A DNA stretch of 64,000 nt from Candidatus Latescibacterota bacterium (GTDB taxonomy: Bacteria > Krumholzibacteriota > Krumholzibacteriia > WVZY01). This document shows, piece after piece, positions 37,829 through 49,400 of this stretch. The position numbers and the translations under genes were made by a program. Each line of letters starts with the position of its first letter. Position 1 is the stretch's first letter. The notes under the pieces were generated by a model, which did not search any database, was not told where the DNA came from, and saw only the letters and a list, made by a program, of their open reading frames with translations. The DNA lies in assembly GCA_011772205.1 (NCBI GenBank), contig WVZY01000022.1, positions 124,001-188,000 of the forward strand, given 5' to 3'.

Positions 37829-39298
37829 TCAATCGGAATATTGCTTGATTTTATCAGCAACTTCCCTGAATGTGACGTCGACGACATAGACGTCTTCGAA
37901 ACAGCTCTTTGCATTCTCGTACTCCCCGACCATTTCATAAGCCAAGCCCAAGTTATATCGGAGCCCAAGGGTTTCCCTTTCCGAACCCTCCACGATCTCG
38001 AGCCCTTTGATGAGCTGCTTGATGGCTAAATTAGGCTGGTTCTGATTGAGAAAACATAAGCCGATCATTTCGAGACTCCGTATCCGATATGCACTGGATT
38101 TCGAAGCAATCTGGAATTCCCGTATGGCTTCAGGCAGGAAGTCCATTTCGAGATACGCCATTCCCAAGTCGTAATGACTTCGGTAGTCTTCTTCATCGAC
38201 GGATTCTTTTATCTCTGATTTGAATTCATCGATGATTTGGGAGACATGAACCACTTCTCCCCCGCTGTCTTCCCTCTGCGATGCGAGCTTATCGGGAAGC
38301 TCTGAATCGGGAATCCATACATCTCCTTCGGCCAGCTTATCTCGATCAGGAGAGGGATCACCTGAACCCGCCTGTTCGGGTGGCGGTTGTGGCGTCGATT
38401 GCTGCTCCTCGGCACCAGGCTGTTCAGTGATCGTCGGAGTGGGCTTCGGAGAGACTGGCTCGGAGGTGCTCCCATCGACGCCCATCGATGCAAAATCTTG
38501 AGCAAAATCTTGACCGTCTGCATCGAATGAGGAGGGGATGGTTTCACTCTCTGGGGGTGTAGGCGGTTGCTGTTTTCCAGGACCGATTTCAATGCCCTCG
38601 CTCTCTGTAGGGACAGGTTCCATCCACAACTTTTCCTCCGCTTGAACGCTTTCTTCGCCCGGAGGTGGGGGAGATGGAGGGGATGCATGGCCAGCGACCC
38701 GGGCTCCGAGAGCACTGAGGCGCTCCTGCACATCTGCCAGCCGCTTTTCCATACCTCTAGACTCGTATATCTTGTGAAGCTTGGTGAGTACATTTGTCGC
38801 TTCTTCTGACGCTTCCCATTTCAAGAGGTAATCGGCAACTTGCTCAAGAACCTCGGGGGATTCCGGAATCGCTTCGGCGACTGCGGCTACTTTTTTCTTC
38901 ATCTCCCCGGCATCCATATTCACATCAAGGACAATTTTTTCGAGGTAGGAAAGGAAGTACGTCGTTGCCTCCTTGAGGAAGCCCTGTTGCTTGCGGAGGT
39001 TGCCGAGTTTCCCGATGATCTTGTAGTCGCCGCCATGAAGTCTCAACAGTTTCTTGCAAACGGCAACGGCGTTATTGAACAATCCCACTCGAGTGTAGGC
39101 ATCCACAGCTTTATCGAAGGTTCTTAGCGCCTCCTGCTTTTTGTCTACTTTCAAATATAGATCGCCCAGTTCGTTGTAGACATTCGGGTTGTTCTTATCG
39201 AGTTCGGCGAGCTGGCAATACTCTTTTATCGCACCTTCCCAGTCGCGCTTTTTCACACGCTCTTGAGCTCTTTTTCGAATTCCGCTCAATTTACTCAA
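37829..39298 (-). CDS. tetratricopeptide-repeat protein
   Basis: EYCQLAELDKNNPNVYNELGDLYLKVDKKQEALRTFDKA and later TPR repeats separated by a Pro-rich linker. Confidence 0.88.
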   Translation of the reverse strand: MSKLSGIRKRAQERVKKRDWEGAIKEYCQLAELDKNNPNVYNELGDLYLKVDKKQEALRTFDKAVDAYTRVGLFNNAVAVCKKLLRLHGGDYKIIGKLGNLRKQQGFLKEATTYFLSYLEKIVLDVNMDAGEMKKKVAAVAEAIPESPEVLEQVADYLLKWEASEEATNVLTKLHKIYESRGMEKRLADVQERLSALGARVAGHASPPSPPPPGEESVQAEEKLWMEPVPTESEGIEIGPGKQQPPTPPESETIPSSFDADGQDFAQDFASMGVDGSTSEPVSPKPTPTITEQPGAEEQQSTPQPPPEQAGSGDPSPDRDKLAEGDVWIPDSELPDKLASQREDSGGEVVHVSQIIDEFKSEIKESVDEEDYRSHYDLGMAYLEMDFLPEAIREFQIASKSSAYRIRSLEMIGLCFLNQNQPNLAIKQLIKGLEIVEGSERETLGLRYNLGLAYEMVGEYENAKSCFEDVYVVDVTFREVADKIKQYSD

Positions 39299-39325
39299 TG
39301 CAGCCTACCTTCGCAGAGCATTGGT

Positions 39326-40600
39326 CTACGCATCTTCTCTCGACCACAGTCTGCCACCGACGAACACCTGCCGGACAGGATTGATCCCAAAACGGTATGG
39401 GATCTCCCGATAATCTTCGCAATCCAAAATCAAGAAATCCGCCCGCTTGCCCACCTCCAGACTGCCCACCTCGCGCTCTCTGCCAACGACAAAGGCGGCG
39501 TTATACGTCGCGGCGGCGATCGCCTCGGCCGGCGATAATCTCATGTGCGAGCAGGCTATGGCGATCATCATCGACATCGACTCGCTCGGTGAACTTCCGG
39601 GATTGAAATCCGAAGCAATGGCAATCGCCACTCCTTTATTTACCATTTCACGCGCCGGCGCAAACTGCAGCGAGGGAAGGCCGAAGCTGGTCCCAGGCAA
39701 TAGTACGGCAATCACCGATGAGTCCGCCAAGCGCACTACGGTACTAGGGCTGATTTTCGTTAAGTGATCGGCTGAAATAGCGGTGAGGCGCACTGCGAGG
39801 TCTGCGGCGCCCACGTCGCTCAGCTCATCCGCATGAAGTCTGGCTTTCAGCCCTAACTCCACTGCTGCCCGCAAGATTCGTTCCGCTTCGGGCACAGTAA
39901 ATACCCCTGTTTCGCAAAAAACATCCACGTACTCGGCTAGCCCTTCTTTGGCTACAACAGGGATCATCTCGTTGACAACGAGATCGATGTATGCCTCTCG
40001 ATCTTGCGCGTATTCGGGCGGGACGGAGTGAGCGCCGCAAAACGTTGGTACGATTGTTACAGGAGACAGCCGATCCAGCTCCCGAATGACTCGCAGCTGC
40101 TTCAACTCGTTCTCTAAGTCAAGCCCGTAACCGCTTTTGATCTCTATCGTTGTTGAACCATTACTAATGCACCCATTCAAGCGTTTTCGGCTCACCGCAA
40201 GCAGCGTTTTCTCGCTCATGCCTCGCACATCCGAGACGCTTTTTGCGATCCCTCCACCTGCCTTCGCGATTTCCGCATACGGTCTGCCTGCGATCCGCCA
40301 CTCGTATTCATCCAAGCGGTAATTTGCAAAGACGGTGTGGGTGTGACAATCCACGAATCCGGGCATTACCACCGAATGGCCGGCATCCACCGTGATACCG
40401 CCCGGAGTGAAAGATATCTGCTCTGTTACCTTGCTTTCGGGTCCGGCTGCGACGATTCGCCCATGATATGCGGCGATCATACCGTCCTGAACGAGACCCA
40501 GGTCCCCAAGCAGCCTACCTCTCCTGGTAGAAACGGAGGGGTTTTGAAGAGTTAGAAGTTGGCGACAATTTGATACAAGCAGATCCGCTTCCTGCTTCAA
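39326..40600 (-). CDS. hutI: imidazolonepropionase
   Basis: VDCHTHTVFANYRLDEYEWRIAGRPYAEIAKAGGGI; adjacent to hutU. Confidence 0.95.
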   Translation of the reverse strand: MKQEADLLVSNCRQLLTLQNPSVSTRRGRLLGDLGLVQDGMIAAYHGRIVAAGPESKVTEQISFTPGGITVDAGHSVVMPGFVDCHTHTVFANYRLDEYEWRIAGRPYAEIAKAGGGIAKSVSDVRGMSEKTLLAVSRKRLNGCISNGSTTIEIKSGYGLDLENELKQLRVIRELDRLSPVTIVPTFCGAHSVPPEYAQDREAYIDLVVNEMIPVVAKEGLAEYVDVFCETGVFTVPEAERILRAAVELGLKARLHADELSDVGAADLAVRLTAISADHLTKISPSTVVRLADSSVIAVLLPGTSFGLPSLQFAPAREMVNKGVAIAIASDFNPGSSPSESMSMMIAIACSHMRLSPAEAIAAATYNAAFVVGREREVGSLEVGKRADFLILDCEDYREIPYRFGINPVRQVFVGGRLWSREDA

Positions 40601-40673
40601 TGCTGTCGCTCCTCTTGAGGATCTACCCGAAACACTGTCAATTGCTATGCTGCCGGTTTAAGCGGGCCGTCAT

Positions 40674-42344
40674 CTAGGTGAGAAACGGAATCTTAATACC
40701 GTTTTTTCTGGCGGCTTCGATCGCAGTGTCATAACCGGCATCTGCATGTCTTGCAATCCCTATGCCAGGGTCGCACGTCAGGCATCTCTCCAATTTTCCT
40801 GCGCTTGCGCTGGTTCCATCGGCGAGGACTGCAAGCCCCGCATGAATAGAAAGACCCATGCCGACCCCACCGCCATGATGAACGGAAACCCAGGCTGCGC
40901 CGCTTGCGACGTTCAGAAGCGCGTTCAAGATCGGCCAATCTGCAACCGCATCGGTGCCGTCCTTCATTCCTTCTGTCTCACGGTAGGGACTTGCCACCGA
41001 ACCGCTATCCAGGTGATCCCGGCCAATCACAACGGGAGCGCTGATTTTTCCGTTCTTGACCAGCTCATTGAGCGCCAACCCGAACTTGGCTCGCTCCCCG
41101 TACTTGAGCCAGCAAATTCTCGATGGCAATCCCTGGAACGCCACCCTGTCCCTCGCGAGCCGGATCCAGCGATTCAATGCTTCCTTTTCCGGAAAGAGTT
41201 CCAGAATCAGGTCGTCCGTTGTGTGAATGTCTTTTGCATCTCCGGAGAGCGCGATCCATCGGAAGGGGCCACTCCCTTCGCAAAAGAGAGGACGGATATA
41301 GGCCGGCACAAAGCCGGGGAACGCAAACGCATCTCTGTAACCCGCGCTATCGGCCTGACCGCGGATATTGTTTCCATAGTCGAACACTGCGATTCCCTTC
41401 CGCTTGAAACCGACCATTGCCTCCACGTGCTTGACGATGGAAGCAAGAGCTTTCTCGACGTATCCTTTGGGATCCTTCTTTCTCAATTCCGCGGCGGATT
41501 CGACATCGTACCCTTCGGGAATGTAGCCGTTCAGCGCGTCATGGGCCGACGTCTGGTCTGTTACCACATCGACTTCAATCCCCCTCTTCAGCACCTCTGG
41601 AAATACCGTAGCCGCATTGCCAAGCAAACCGATAGAGAGAGGTTGCTGCTTCCTTCTTGCTTCCAGGGCCTTTTCTATCGCCTCGTCGATATTTTCCACC
41701 ATTACGTCGAGATAGCGCGTTTCCAAGCGTCTCTTGATACGCTCTGGATTTACCTCGACGGCCAAACACACGCCTTCATTCATCGTGATCGACAACGGTT
41801 GAGCGCCACCCATCCCCCCCAACCCACCGGTAAAAACGAGCTTCCCTTTCAGCGATGACTGAAAATGTTTCTCCGCACATGCGGCAAAAGTCTCATACGT
41901 ACCTTGCAGGATGCCCTGGGTGCCGATATACATCCAGCTGCCGGCAGTCATCTGCCCGAACATCATCAAATCTTTGCTTTCGAGCTCCCAAAAATGCTCC
42001 CACGTCGCCCACTTGGGGACGAGAAGCGAGTTCGCGATCAGCACGCGGGGAGCTCCAGGGTGAGTGGTGAAGACGGCCACCGGTTTTCCGGACTGAACGA
42101 GAAGGGTTTCGTCTTCATCAAGGGACTTGAGCTGCTCGACGATTTTCTCAAATGCTTTCCAGTTCCGTGCTGCCTTGCCTCTTCCTCCATACACAACGAG
42201 GTTCTCTGGATCCTCGGCAACCTGGGGATCGAGGTTGTTGCAGAGCATCCTAAGGGCCGCCTCCTGCGCCCAGCCCTTGCACTGGATCGAGGAACCCCGC
42301 GGAGCGCGAACCTTGCGGTTAGCAATATCGATAGCCATCGCCAT
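40674..42344 (-). CDS. hutU: urocanate hydratase
   Basis: [61 protein letters not shown]. Confidence 0.97.
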   Translation of the reverse strand: MAMAIDIANRKVRAPRGSSIQCKGWAQEAALRMLCNNLDPQVAEDPENLVVYGGRGKAARNWKAFEKIVEQLKSLDEDETLLVQSGKPVAVFTTHPGAPRVLIANSLLVPKWATWEHFWELESKDLMMFGQMTAGSWMYIGTQGILQGTYETFAACAEKHFQSSLKGKLVFTGGLGGMGGAQPLSITMNEGVCLAVEVNPERIKRRLETRYLDVMVENIDEAIEKALEARRKQQPLSIGLLGNAATVFPEVLKRGIEVDVVTDQTSAHDALNGYIPEGYDVESAAELRKKDPKGYVEKALASIVKHVEAMVGFKRKGIAVFDYGNNIRGQADSAGYRDAFAFPGFVPAYIRPLFCEGSGPFRWIALSGDAKDIHTTDDLILELFPEKEALNRWIRLARDRVAFQGLPSRICWLKYGERAKFGLALNELVKNGKISAPVVIGRDHLDSGSVASPYRETEGMKDGTDAVADWPILNALLNVASGAAWVSVHHGGGVGMGLSIHAGLAVLADGTSASAGKLERCLTCDPGIGIARHADAGYDTAIEAARKNGIKIPFLT

Positions 42345-42519
42345 GCCTCCTTGATTCCCTTGTCATATTGTCTGACGTTGTTTTGTTGATGCTTATTCGC
42401 AGATATCTTTAAGCAACTCCGATCTTCTACTGCTGATAGTGCTTTGTGTGAAGGCCGGTTGGAACAATTTGCTTCCTGGTTTGCCGATTGTTTCAGCGGA
42501 ACAACGCTTTCTCGATCAT

Positions 42520-44637
42520 TCACTCACCACGATCATGCAAAAAGACGGCGCGAACTCCCTCGAGAAGGTCCTCAAGGCAATCGTTATGGATGACGCGATC
42601 GGACACCGCTTCGAGAACAAAGTCACCATAAGTCCTGTCTCGGAGCCGTGCATCCAATACTATCACTGCACCGCGATCGCTTCCAGTGCGAATTAGACGA
42701 CCAATACCCTGCCGGAGTTTGAGAATCGCATCTGGCAGGATGAATTCCCAAAACGGATCCTCCCCGCTCTCCCGGAGTTTCTGTGCTTTTGCCTGCGACA
42801 CGGGTTCGGTTGGAACAAGAAATGGCATCTTCACCACAACCACGACTTCGAGAAACTCACCGGGAAAATCGACTCCTTCCCAGAACGATGCGAGCCCGAG
42901 CAGCACGCGCGCTCCGCGGCCTGCTTTGAATCGCTCGATAAGCTCACTCCGGCTAGCATTCTCTTCCTGTGCGAGGACACGACTGCTCAAAGTCGAACAC
43001 TTCGAGAGGTGTTTTTGAACCTGCCTGAGTTGGCTCCGGGATGTACAAAGCACGAGCATTTTTCTCGGCAGCAATTCAGCGACTCGCCCGATCACTACTG
43101 CAGCTTTTTCTGGATAACCAGGAGCATTCGGCTCGGGAAGAAACGACGCAAGAAATACGGATCGTTGCCGTCCCATATCGAAGGGACTGTTGTATTGGCT
43201 AGTCCTGGTCCGCGACGATCCGGAGATCCCAAGCTCTTTCAACGTGTATGTAAAGTCACCGCCGACGGCCAGGGTGGCGGAAGTCAGCAAAACGCTCCGG
43301 CAGTTTTCCTCCAGCAAAGCCCCAAGCTGCGGGCTAACATCGATCGGTGAAGCCGATAGCGCTGTTGTCAAACCGCCCGCGCTCGTTTCGGCATAGAACA
43401 CGTACGATTCGTCGGCGCCCGAAACGATGAAGCCAAATCGCTCGCCTGCCTCCCTCACCGCTTCAGAAAGGGCACGAAGCCCCCCCGCCGCCCCAGCTTC
43501 GAACAGGATCGGATTCTCGGAAACAATGTGGCTCAGAGGCTCTGCTGCAGACACCATTCTACTGAACCCCTGCTTGACTTGGGCTATCTCCGTCTCGACG
43601 CTCAAAAGGAGCGGAGAATCCTCGAAGTAGCGCAGGCCAGAGTTTGAATGGGACGTTTCGGCCGAATGCTTCCTACTGGGGAGCAGGCGTTGTATCTCGT
43701 CGTTCAACTGTTCGAACAAACGCTCCGCTGCTCGGTGTGTCGTCCCGAGCGATGCATGAAACGATTTCCACAACTTATCGATATCTTCTCCAGCCTCAGC
43801 GTGCTCCTTTGCAACTATAGCCCGCGCATAGGAGACCACATCTTCCAGGGCGCCTGTGTAAAGACTGTGAGGTGATCCTCTTATCGAGCGCGGCGAAAAC
43901 GAAAGCGTGAGAAATCGTGTTGCCACCTCTGGGAGACGGTGCGCTTCGTCGATTACAAGAAGATCATACGATCCCAGAAGCGCACCGCTGGTTGAAAGAT
44001 CCGAAAACAAGAGAGCGTGATTGCTGAAAACGAGCTGTGAGGCGAGCGCGCGTCTCCTCGCCCTGAAAAGGTGGCACTCGTCGCGAAACCGGCAGCCCGT
44101 GCATGCCGCATCCCCCGACGGGCACGAGACGCCTCGGCGGATAGCCGGATCGACAGCGATCTCGGCAAGGAGATTTTCGAGCTCGCCACGATCGTCGTCG
44201 AACACCCATCGCAACCATTCCTCCGTTTCCCCATCCAATCCGCCCTTCTCGAGTAGACGCCGGATTGCCTGCTTGCATGCGTAGTTCTGTCTGCCAAGAA
44301 GCGTTGCTGCTTCCAAATCGAGACCTGTCGCTCGAACCGCCTGCGGGAAATCTTTTTCGATCAGCTGGCGCTGCAACGTGCGCGTGTGCGTAGAGACAAC
44401 GGCTCTCCCTCCGGTCTCATTGCAGTGGATCAATATCGGCAGGAGATATGCCAGGCTCTTTCCCAATCCTGTCCCGGCTTCGATTATCAGGATCCGGTCC
44501 TCACTAAAACCGCGGGAGATGTCCAAAGCCATTTCCGGCTGACCTCCACGCGGTTCGTAGTCATTGCCGAGGGCCGATGCAAGACCCTTCGAGAGGGCAT
44601 TCAGTACGGATTGCTCGATCGATTGACCGCTGCACAT
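42520..44637 (-). CDS. dinG: DinG-family ATP-dependent helicase
   Basis: IIEAGTGLGKSLAYLLPIL; Fe-S-type Cys cluster CPSGDAACTGCRFRDEC; DEAH box VIDEAHRL; GIGRLIRTGSDRGAVIVLDAR. Confidence 0.9.
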   Translation of the reverse strand: MCSGQSIEQSVLNALSKGLASALGNDYEPRGGQPEMALDISRGFSEDRILIIEAGTGLGKSLAYLLPILIHCNETGGRAVVSTHTRTLQRQLIEKDFPQAVRATGLDLEAATLLGRQNYACKQAIRRLLEKGGLDGETEEWLRWVFDDDRGELENLLAEIAVDPAIRRGVSCPSGDAACTGCRFRDECHLFRARRRALASQLVFSNHALLFSDLSTSGALLGSYDLLVIDEAHRLPEVATRFLTLSFSPRSIRGSPHSLYTGALEDVVSYARAIVAKEHAEAGEDIDKLWKSFHASLGTTHRAAERLFEQLNDEIQRLLPSRKHSAETSHSNSGLRYFEDSPLLLSVETEIAQVKQGFSRMVSAAEPLSHIVSENPILFEAGAAGGLRALSEAVREAGERFGFIVSGADESYVFYAETSAGGLTTALSASPIDVSPQLGALLEENCRSVLLTSATLAVGGDFTYTLKELGISGSSRTRTSQYNSPFDMGRQRSVFLASFLPEPNAPGYPEKAAVVIGRVAELLPRKMLVLCTSRSQLRQVQKHLSKCSTLSSRVLAQEENASRSELIERFKAGRGARVLLGLASFWEGVDFPGEFLEVVVVVKMPFLVPTEPVSQAKAQKLRESGEDPFWEFILPDAILKLRQGIGRLIRTGSDRGAVIVLDARLRDRTYGDFVLEAVSDRVIHNDCLEDLLEGVRAVFLHDRGE

Positions 44638-46400
44638 CAGAAGGTTTGCTCCAGGATCACATGAACCTTTGTTTGACGGAGCGATATCCGTTCGCCTACA
44701 CCGAAACTAATATCCACTTTCCCCAGCTTGGATGCGGTTCGCAGACCGAATCCGTACCCCGCCCGGAACAGATTCCGTCGGTTCACGTCGCCGCTCGACT
44801 GCTCGGTTTCTTGCAACACGTATCCGCAGTCAGCAAATAAATATGCGTTGTCCACCGTACGTTTCCCGATGATGAATTCCAATCTGGAATAGGCAATGCG
44901 CCTTCCATGAAATTGATCTTCCCGGTAGCCCCTGAGCGTTTTCGCGCCGCCGATATAAAACTGTTCGGATAGCGGCACTATCGACTCGCTGCTTTCCAGT
45001 CCTTTGTATACCGTCTCGTTTCTTAAATGGAGCACGCGCGAGAAATCAATAGCAGCTCTTCCCATCGCCTCCGCGATGTACTGCGAGAGAAACCGACCCG
45101 AACCGTCGGATCGAGTGTAGAATTTTTTATGAGCCCAGGTAAACTTTCCGTCAAGATGCAAGACGCTTCTTCCAGGAGAGCCCTTGAGATAAGAGAAGCC
45201 GCCAGCGATCCGAACCCGCCACGATCTCAACAATTCTCCCTCGCTGAAAACGTTTCGATCACCATGAATCGCCCCAGTGAGTGTCAGGAGGCTCCCGCCG
45301 ATCCGCGTAAGCGGGCGTTCGACTTGCAATCCGACTGACTGCCACGTATACAACGTATCCAATCCGACCTGCTCGACGGACAAACCAAGGCTCAGATTCC
45401 GGCCGAAGATGAAGCGATCCTTGTACGCCAGCCTCGTGCTATTCTTGCCGGCTCCGTCATTGTTCCAAAATATGCTGAGGTCCCGAAGCGTTCCGCCGAT
45501 GTTCTGCAAGTTGAGACGGACGGTCCCGCTCAACACGTCATCATCCCCTGCTTCTGCTTTGGCATATCCGACGGCGGATGAAAAAGTATTGAAACGTCGT
45601 GGCTCTCTCACGGCAAAAAGCGCTTCGACGCCATTACCACCCGGTGAAAGCCTCACTTTCGGATAGGCAACTTCATCGAAAATCCCGCTGCTGCTCAGGC
45701 GGATATAGGCGTCATCGATCGATTTTCCGCTGTAAGGTTCGCCGGGTTCGAGACCCGACATTTCAACAACCAGACTTTCTCTCGTTTTCTCGAGCCCTTC
45801 GATTTCGATGTTTTGCAGGCGCTTTGCGCCGCCCTCCACAACATAGAGAACGACATTGACCTCCCTTCTTTTTGGATCGATTTCCAGACTGTCCACCCAA
45901 ACTTGCGCGAAGGGAAATCCTATTTCGTCGTACCGTCTGAGCAAACCATCGATACGCTCGTCGAGCTTCCTGGGATTGAAAAGCTCGCCCGCACCGATAC
46001 CAAGTGCTTTGCGCACCTCCGCCTCGGGATATTCTCGAGCGCCGTAAAGGCGAACGTCACTGAAGTGCGGCTGCTCGCCCTCATCGATGATAACGACATC
46101 GACTGCGTCTCGTTTTTCCAAATGAATGATAGAGAACAGATAGCCCTCGCTGAAATACACAGCTTGCAAGGTCTCTATCGCTCGGTCTTTGTCACCCGAG
46201 CGCCAACCGGCGTTGCGCAGCAGTGAGACGATTTGTTCTTCCGAGAACGCTCGATTCCCTTCGACCGCCAGCAGAGCTGAATCCTCGGGAGACGAGGCTG
46301 CCAACGACACCGCCGCAGTACCGCCGGAAATGAAGACCACAGCGATTAGCAGTCCCATCAACCGCCTAGAAATACGCGCGTGTCTCAATGTTGAAGTCAT
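44637..46400 (-). CDS. Omp85-superfamily outer-membrane protein (BamA/TamA-like, POTRA domains)
   Basis: VEGNRAFSEEQIVSLLRNAGWRSGDKDRAIETLQAVYFSEGY POTRA; YIGGAKTLRGYREDQFHGRRIAYSRLEF; terminal Phe; start re-set to 46400. Confidence 0.88.
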   Translation of the reverse strand: MTSTLRHARISRRLMGLLIAVVFISGGTAAVSLAASSPEDSALLAVEGNRAFSEEQIVSLLRNAGWRSGDKDRAIETLQAVYFSEGYLFSIIHLEKRDAVDVVIIDEGEQPHFSDVRLYGAREYPEAEVRKALGIGAGELFNPRKLDERIDGLLRRYDEIGFPFAQVWVDSLEIDPKRREVNVVLYVVEGGAKRLQNIEIEGLEKTRESLVVEMSGLEPGEPYSGKSIDDAYIRLSSSGIFDEVAYPKVRLSPGGNGVEALFAVREPRRFNTFSSAVGYAKAEAGDDDVLSGTVRLNLQNIGGTLRDLSIFWNNDGAGKNSTRLAYKDRFIFGRNLSLGLSVEQVGLDTLYTWQSVGLQVERPLTRIGGSLLTLTGAIHGDRNVFSEGELLRSWRVRIAGGFSYLKGSPGRSVLHLDGKFTWAHKKFYTRSDGSGRFLSQYIAEAMGRAAIDFSRVLHLRNETVYKGLESSESIVPLSEQFYIGGAKTLRGYREDQFHGRRIAYSRLEFIIGKRTVDNAYLFADCGYVLQETEQSSGDVNRRNLFRAGYGFGLRTASKLGKVDISFGVGERISLRQTKVHVILEQTF

Positions 46401-49400
46401 GATCGACGACTCGTTTCCCTGTGAACGTTTTTTCACTGCGCCCCTGATATGCCGCAATAAGGCTGATCATCTTAGACAGCCGGACGTTGTGCGTCAGGCT
46501 CCAGCGGTGCGTGTTGCCGGAGCTGGAGAAGAAGATAGGTTTGATCCCTCCCTCGTTTTGCTCGGAAAAACGGGTGAGTTCGTATCGGCCGAACAAACTG
46601 ATGCTTCTTGCAATCCTCCACAAAAAGCGCGGTTTGAGCGAAATAGCGTCCTGCCCTGCCCCGGATTCGGAATCCTCTTCTGTCGTCGCTTCGACATCGA
46701 TATCTGCTGTGCTGCCTGTCGAGAATCTCAAGCCCACACCACCCGATATTGCCCAACCCAAAACATCGTATGAACTGCCCGTACCCTCCGGGATTCCCTG
46801 CCCCCCCCGTTGTTTGACTTCTCTCTCGAGCTCCGCGCCTGTTGTGAGCCGTTGCGAAATCGACCGGTCGAGCCTTATCGATTGTTGCTCAAAAAACCTC
46901 TCCTCCTTTACACCCTGAAACCGGTTCTCCTCTTCATCCTCCCTCTGGTACCGAATAGCTAATGAAACGTTCTTATAACCGTCCAGCAGCGACCAATCCT
47001 GCCGAAACGAAGTGATTCCAAACAGCGTCGAGTTGTCCCGCTGTAGAGCAGATGGGACGAGAAGGTAGATTTTCCAAGCGGGATCGAAGGTGGTTTCCTC
47101 TTTGACACTTACCGTCTGTTCGAGCGACACGTTCGATGATACCCACGACCAGAGCCCCCCGCTCGTTTCCCTGTTGGCCGTTCTCATAGTGCCTTTCAAG
47201 GTGAGCCGCAGGGTCAAATCGACGCCGCGTGTCGGAATGGTGGACGTGGTTGGGAGGAAGACGAGCGTGTAATCGCCTTTCCCTTTTCCAACAGGTTCCC
47301 CCTGAGCGTTGAAATCCCCCTTTCCTTCACCGACGAACACCACGGTCCGATTCAGCGTTCGAGTCTGGTTCTGGCTGATCTCGTAATCGACGTCCATTCG
47401 AAGACCGACTCGCTTGAACAACAAGAGTCCCTTGAGCCGCGCGAGGTCCGATGTGGTCCTGTTACCGAAGCGCAAGTCTTCCTCGGTTCTATGAATGACC
47501 TGCAGGTCCCCCCTCAAGGCGGCCCCGGCCTTCGAAGACACGACCCCCGACAGCGTTCGGTTCCGGCGGGTCTCTTCCCAATTCTGAAGCGTTTCCGAGA
47601 TGTCTTCAGTGTTTCGTTCTTCGAAGTCGATTGAGAAGGAAACGTTTTTGGGTCTTCGCTTTGCAAGTCTTAGCCTCACCAGTTCATATGCCCTCCCGCT
47701 GTCCGGAACTGCACCGGCCTCAACGAGGAACCGCTCGCGGGAATATGTGATCGAAGGGACGAGCTCCCAGATGCCGCAAGCCATTGAAACGCTTCCATGC
47801 TTGCGCGTTCGCTTTTCACCGGAACCTTCCACATCGGTTGTAAATATCTTGCCCTTTACCACCTGGTCCTCCACTCTTGCCAGTCGGATAGTGCCCTCGT
47901 GCTTCATTCCAGAGAAATTATCCCGGTCTATGTTCCCCAGCGAATAGCCAAGATCAACGACTTCGCCTCTGGCAAAGCCCGAGCGCAATTCTCCGAGCAC
48001 CTCCCTCCCCTGCAGCGGGACGTTTTCCAGGTTCCAATCCCTGTAGAAATACCAGGTCCTCGCTTTATCCAGGCTTCTGAACCGCTCGTGGATCGTGCTC
48101 ACGCTCCCGTTAAAATTCAACGATCCGATGCGGACCGGCAGGTCCTTCAGCTGCAATCTGAACTCCCCGGCATCACCCAGGTTGTCGCCATCATCGATAT
48201 CGGAGAACAAGTTCCGATCGTGGTCGCTCACATTCCACTCGAGGTCAAATGCGAGATGCTTCCCACGCGCGCCCAGGAGCCTGCCGGTAAAAAGCGCACG
48301 AGATTCCGGGAGCGGGAGCTGCTTGCCGACGACGTAGTTACCCTCACCCTCCCCTTCGAATTCATAAATCGGCGTGCCGGCACTCGTAAAACCACCGAGA
48401 ACATAATCCCCCCGGCCGACTCCCGTTTCGATGAAGGACAGTCTGAACGATCCGAGCGAGTCATCGAATACGAAGCGAGGGGGCAATCCTGCTATCGTAT
48501 CGGCGGGCAGGAGTACATATTCCCCCTCACCAGGAGCGACTTGCGTAATGCCGCTGGTTCGAGCGAGCGCCAGATCATCACCCGCATTCAGCAAAACCTG
48601 TCGTTCTTCTTCCCCGATTGCAGCGGCTCTCGGCCTATCCTGATCATCCCGTTCTCTGGCAAAGAGAAAGCGGAAGCTGAGACCGCCCGGCAAGCGGTCC
48701 GTTTCTACGCCAGTCAGTATCGTCGTGCGCTCATACTGTTCCTGGGACACCTCGAAGTCCACGGCGATTTCGCTGTCCGCCGTGATCAGCCGGGCGGGCG
48801 TGAACATGATCGAACCTTTATCATAATCGATGGTGTAGTCCCTGTTCTTCCCCCTCCGGAGAAGTTCGCCGTCGAGATAAACCTTCTCAGTACCTGCAAG
48901 AATCACCTCCCCGAGCAGCCTGCCGGGAGATAAGAGCTCATAGGGACCCTGCAACCGTTCTCTACCGCGAAACGTTAGGGACCGAAATACACCTTTGCTC
49001 GACGCGCCGGCAACAGAAAACCTGCTTCCCGCTGCCCTGACTTCGGTAGAAATCCCTTTGAGTTCCCTGCTGAACGTAGAGTACTTCGAAATGCTGTTCG
49101 CGAAAGTAAAATCGCCCAGAGTGGCTTTGCCCCTATCGCTCGATATCTCGACGTACACTTTGTCCAGTTGTTCGAGCTCCTCCGTATTCCCCTCGGGCTG
49201 AATGGGAAGATTGTTGTCTGATAGTAGCGCCTTGACTTTGATCGACTGTGTCAGATTTCCCTCGATCGTCGCTTTGAGCGTTTGATCGAGTGACGCACCC
49301 CTATTCGATCCGAAAGAGAAACTCACCGACTTCGTTCCGCCAAAATGAAGATTAGTGAGGGGCCTCATAGAAGCGCGGGCGGTTTTTGGCCGCAGCACCG

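Noticed and set aside
42345-42400. Short dyad TGTCATATTGTCTGACG upstream of hutU as HutC/GntR operator
   Set aside because: Half-sites are only 4 bp with imperfect symmetry; no regulator gene in the window.
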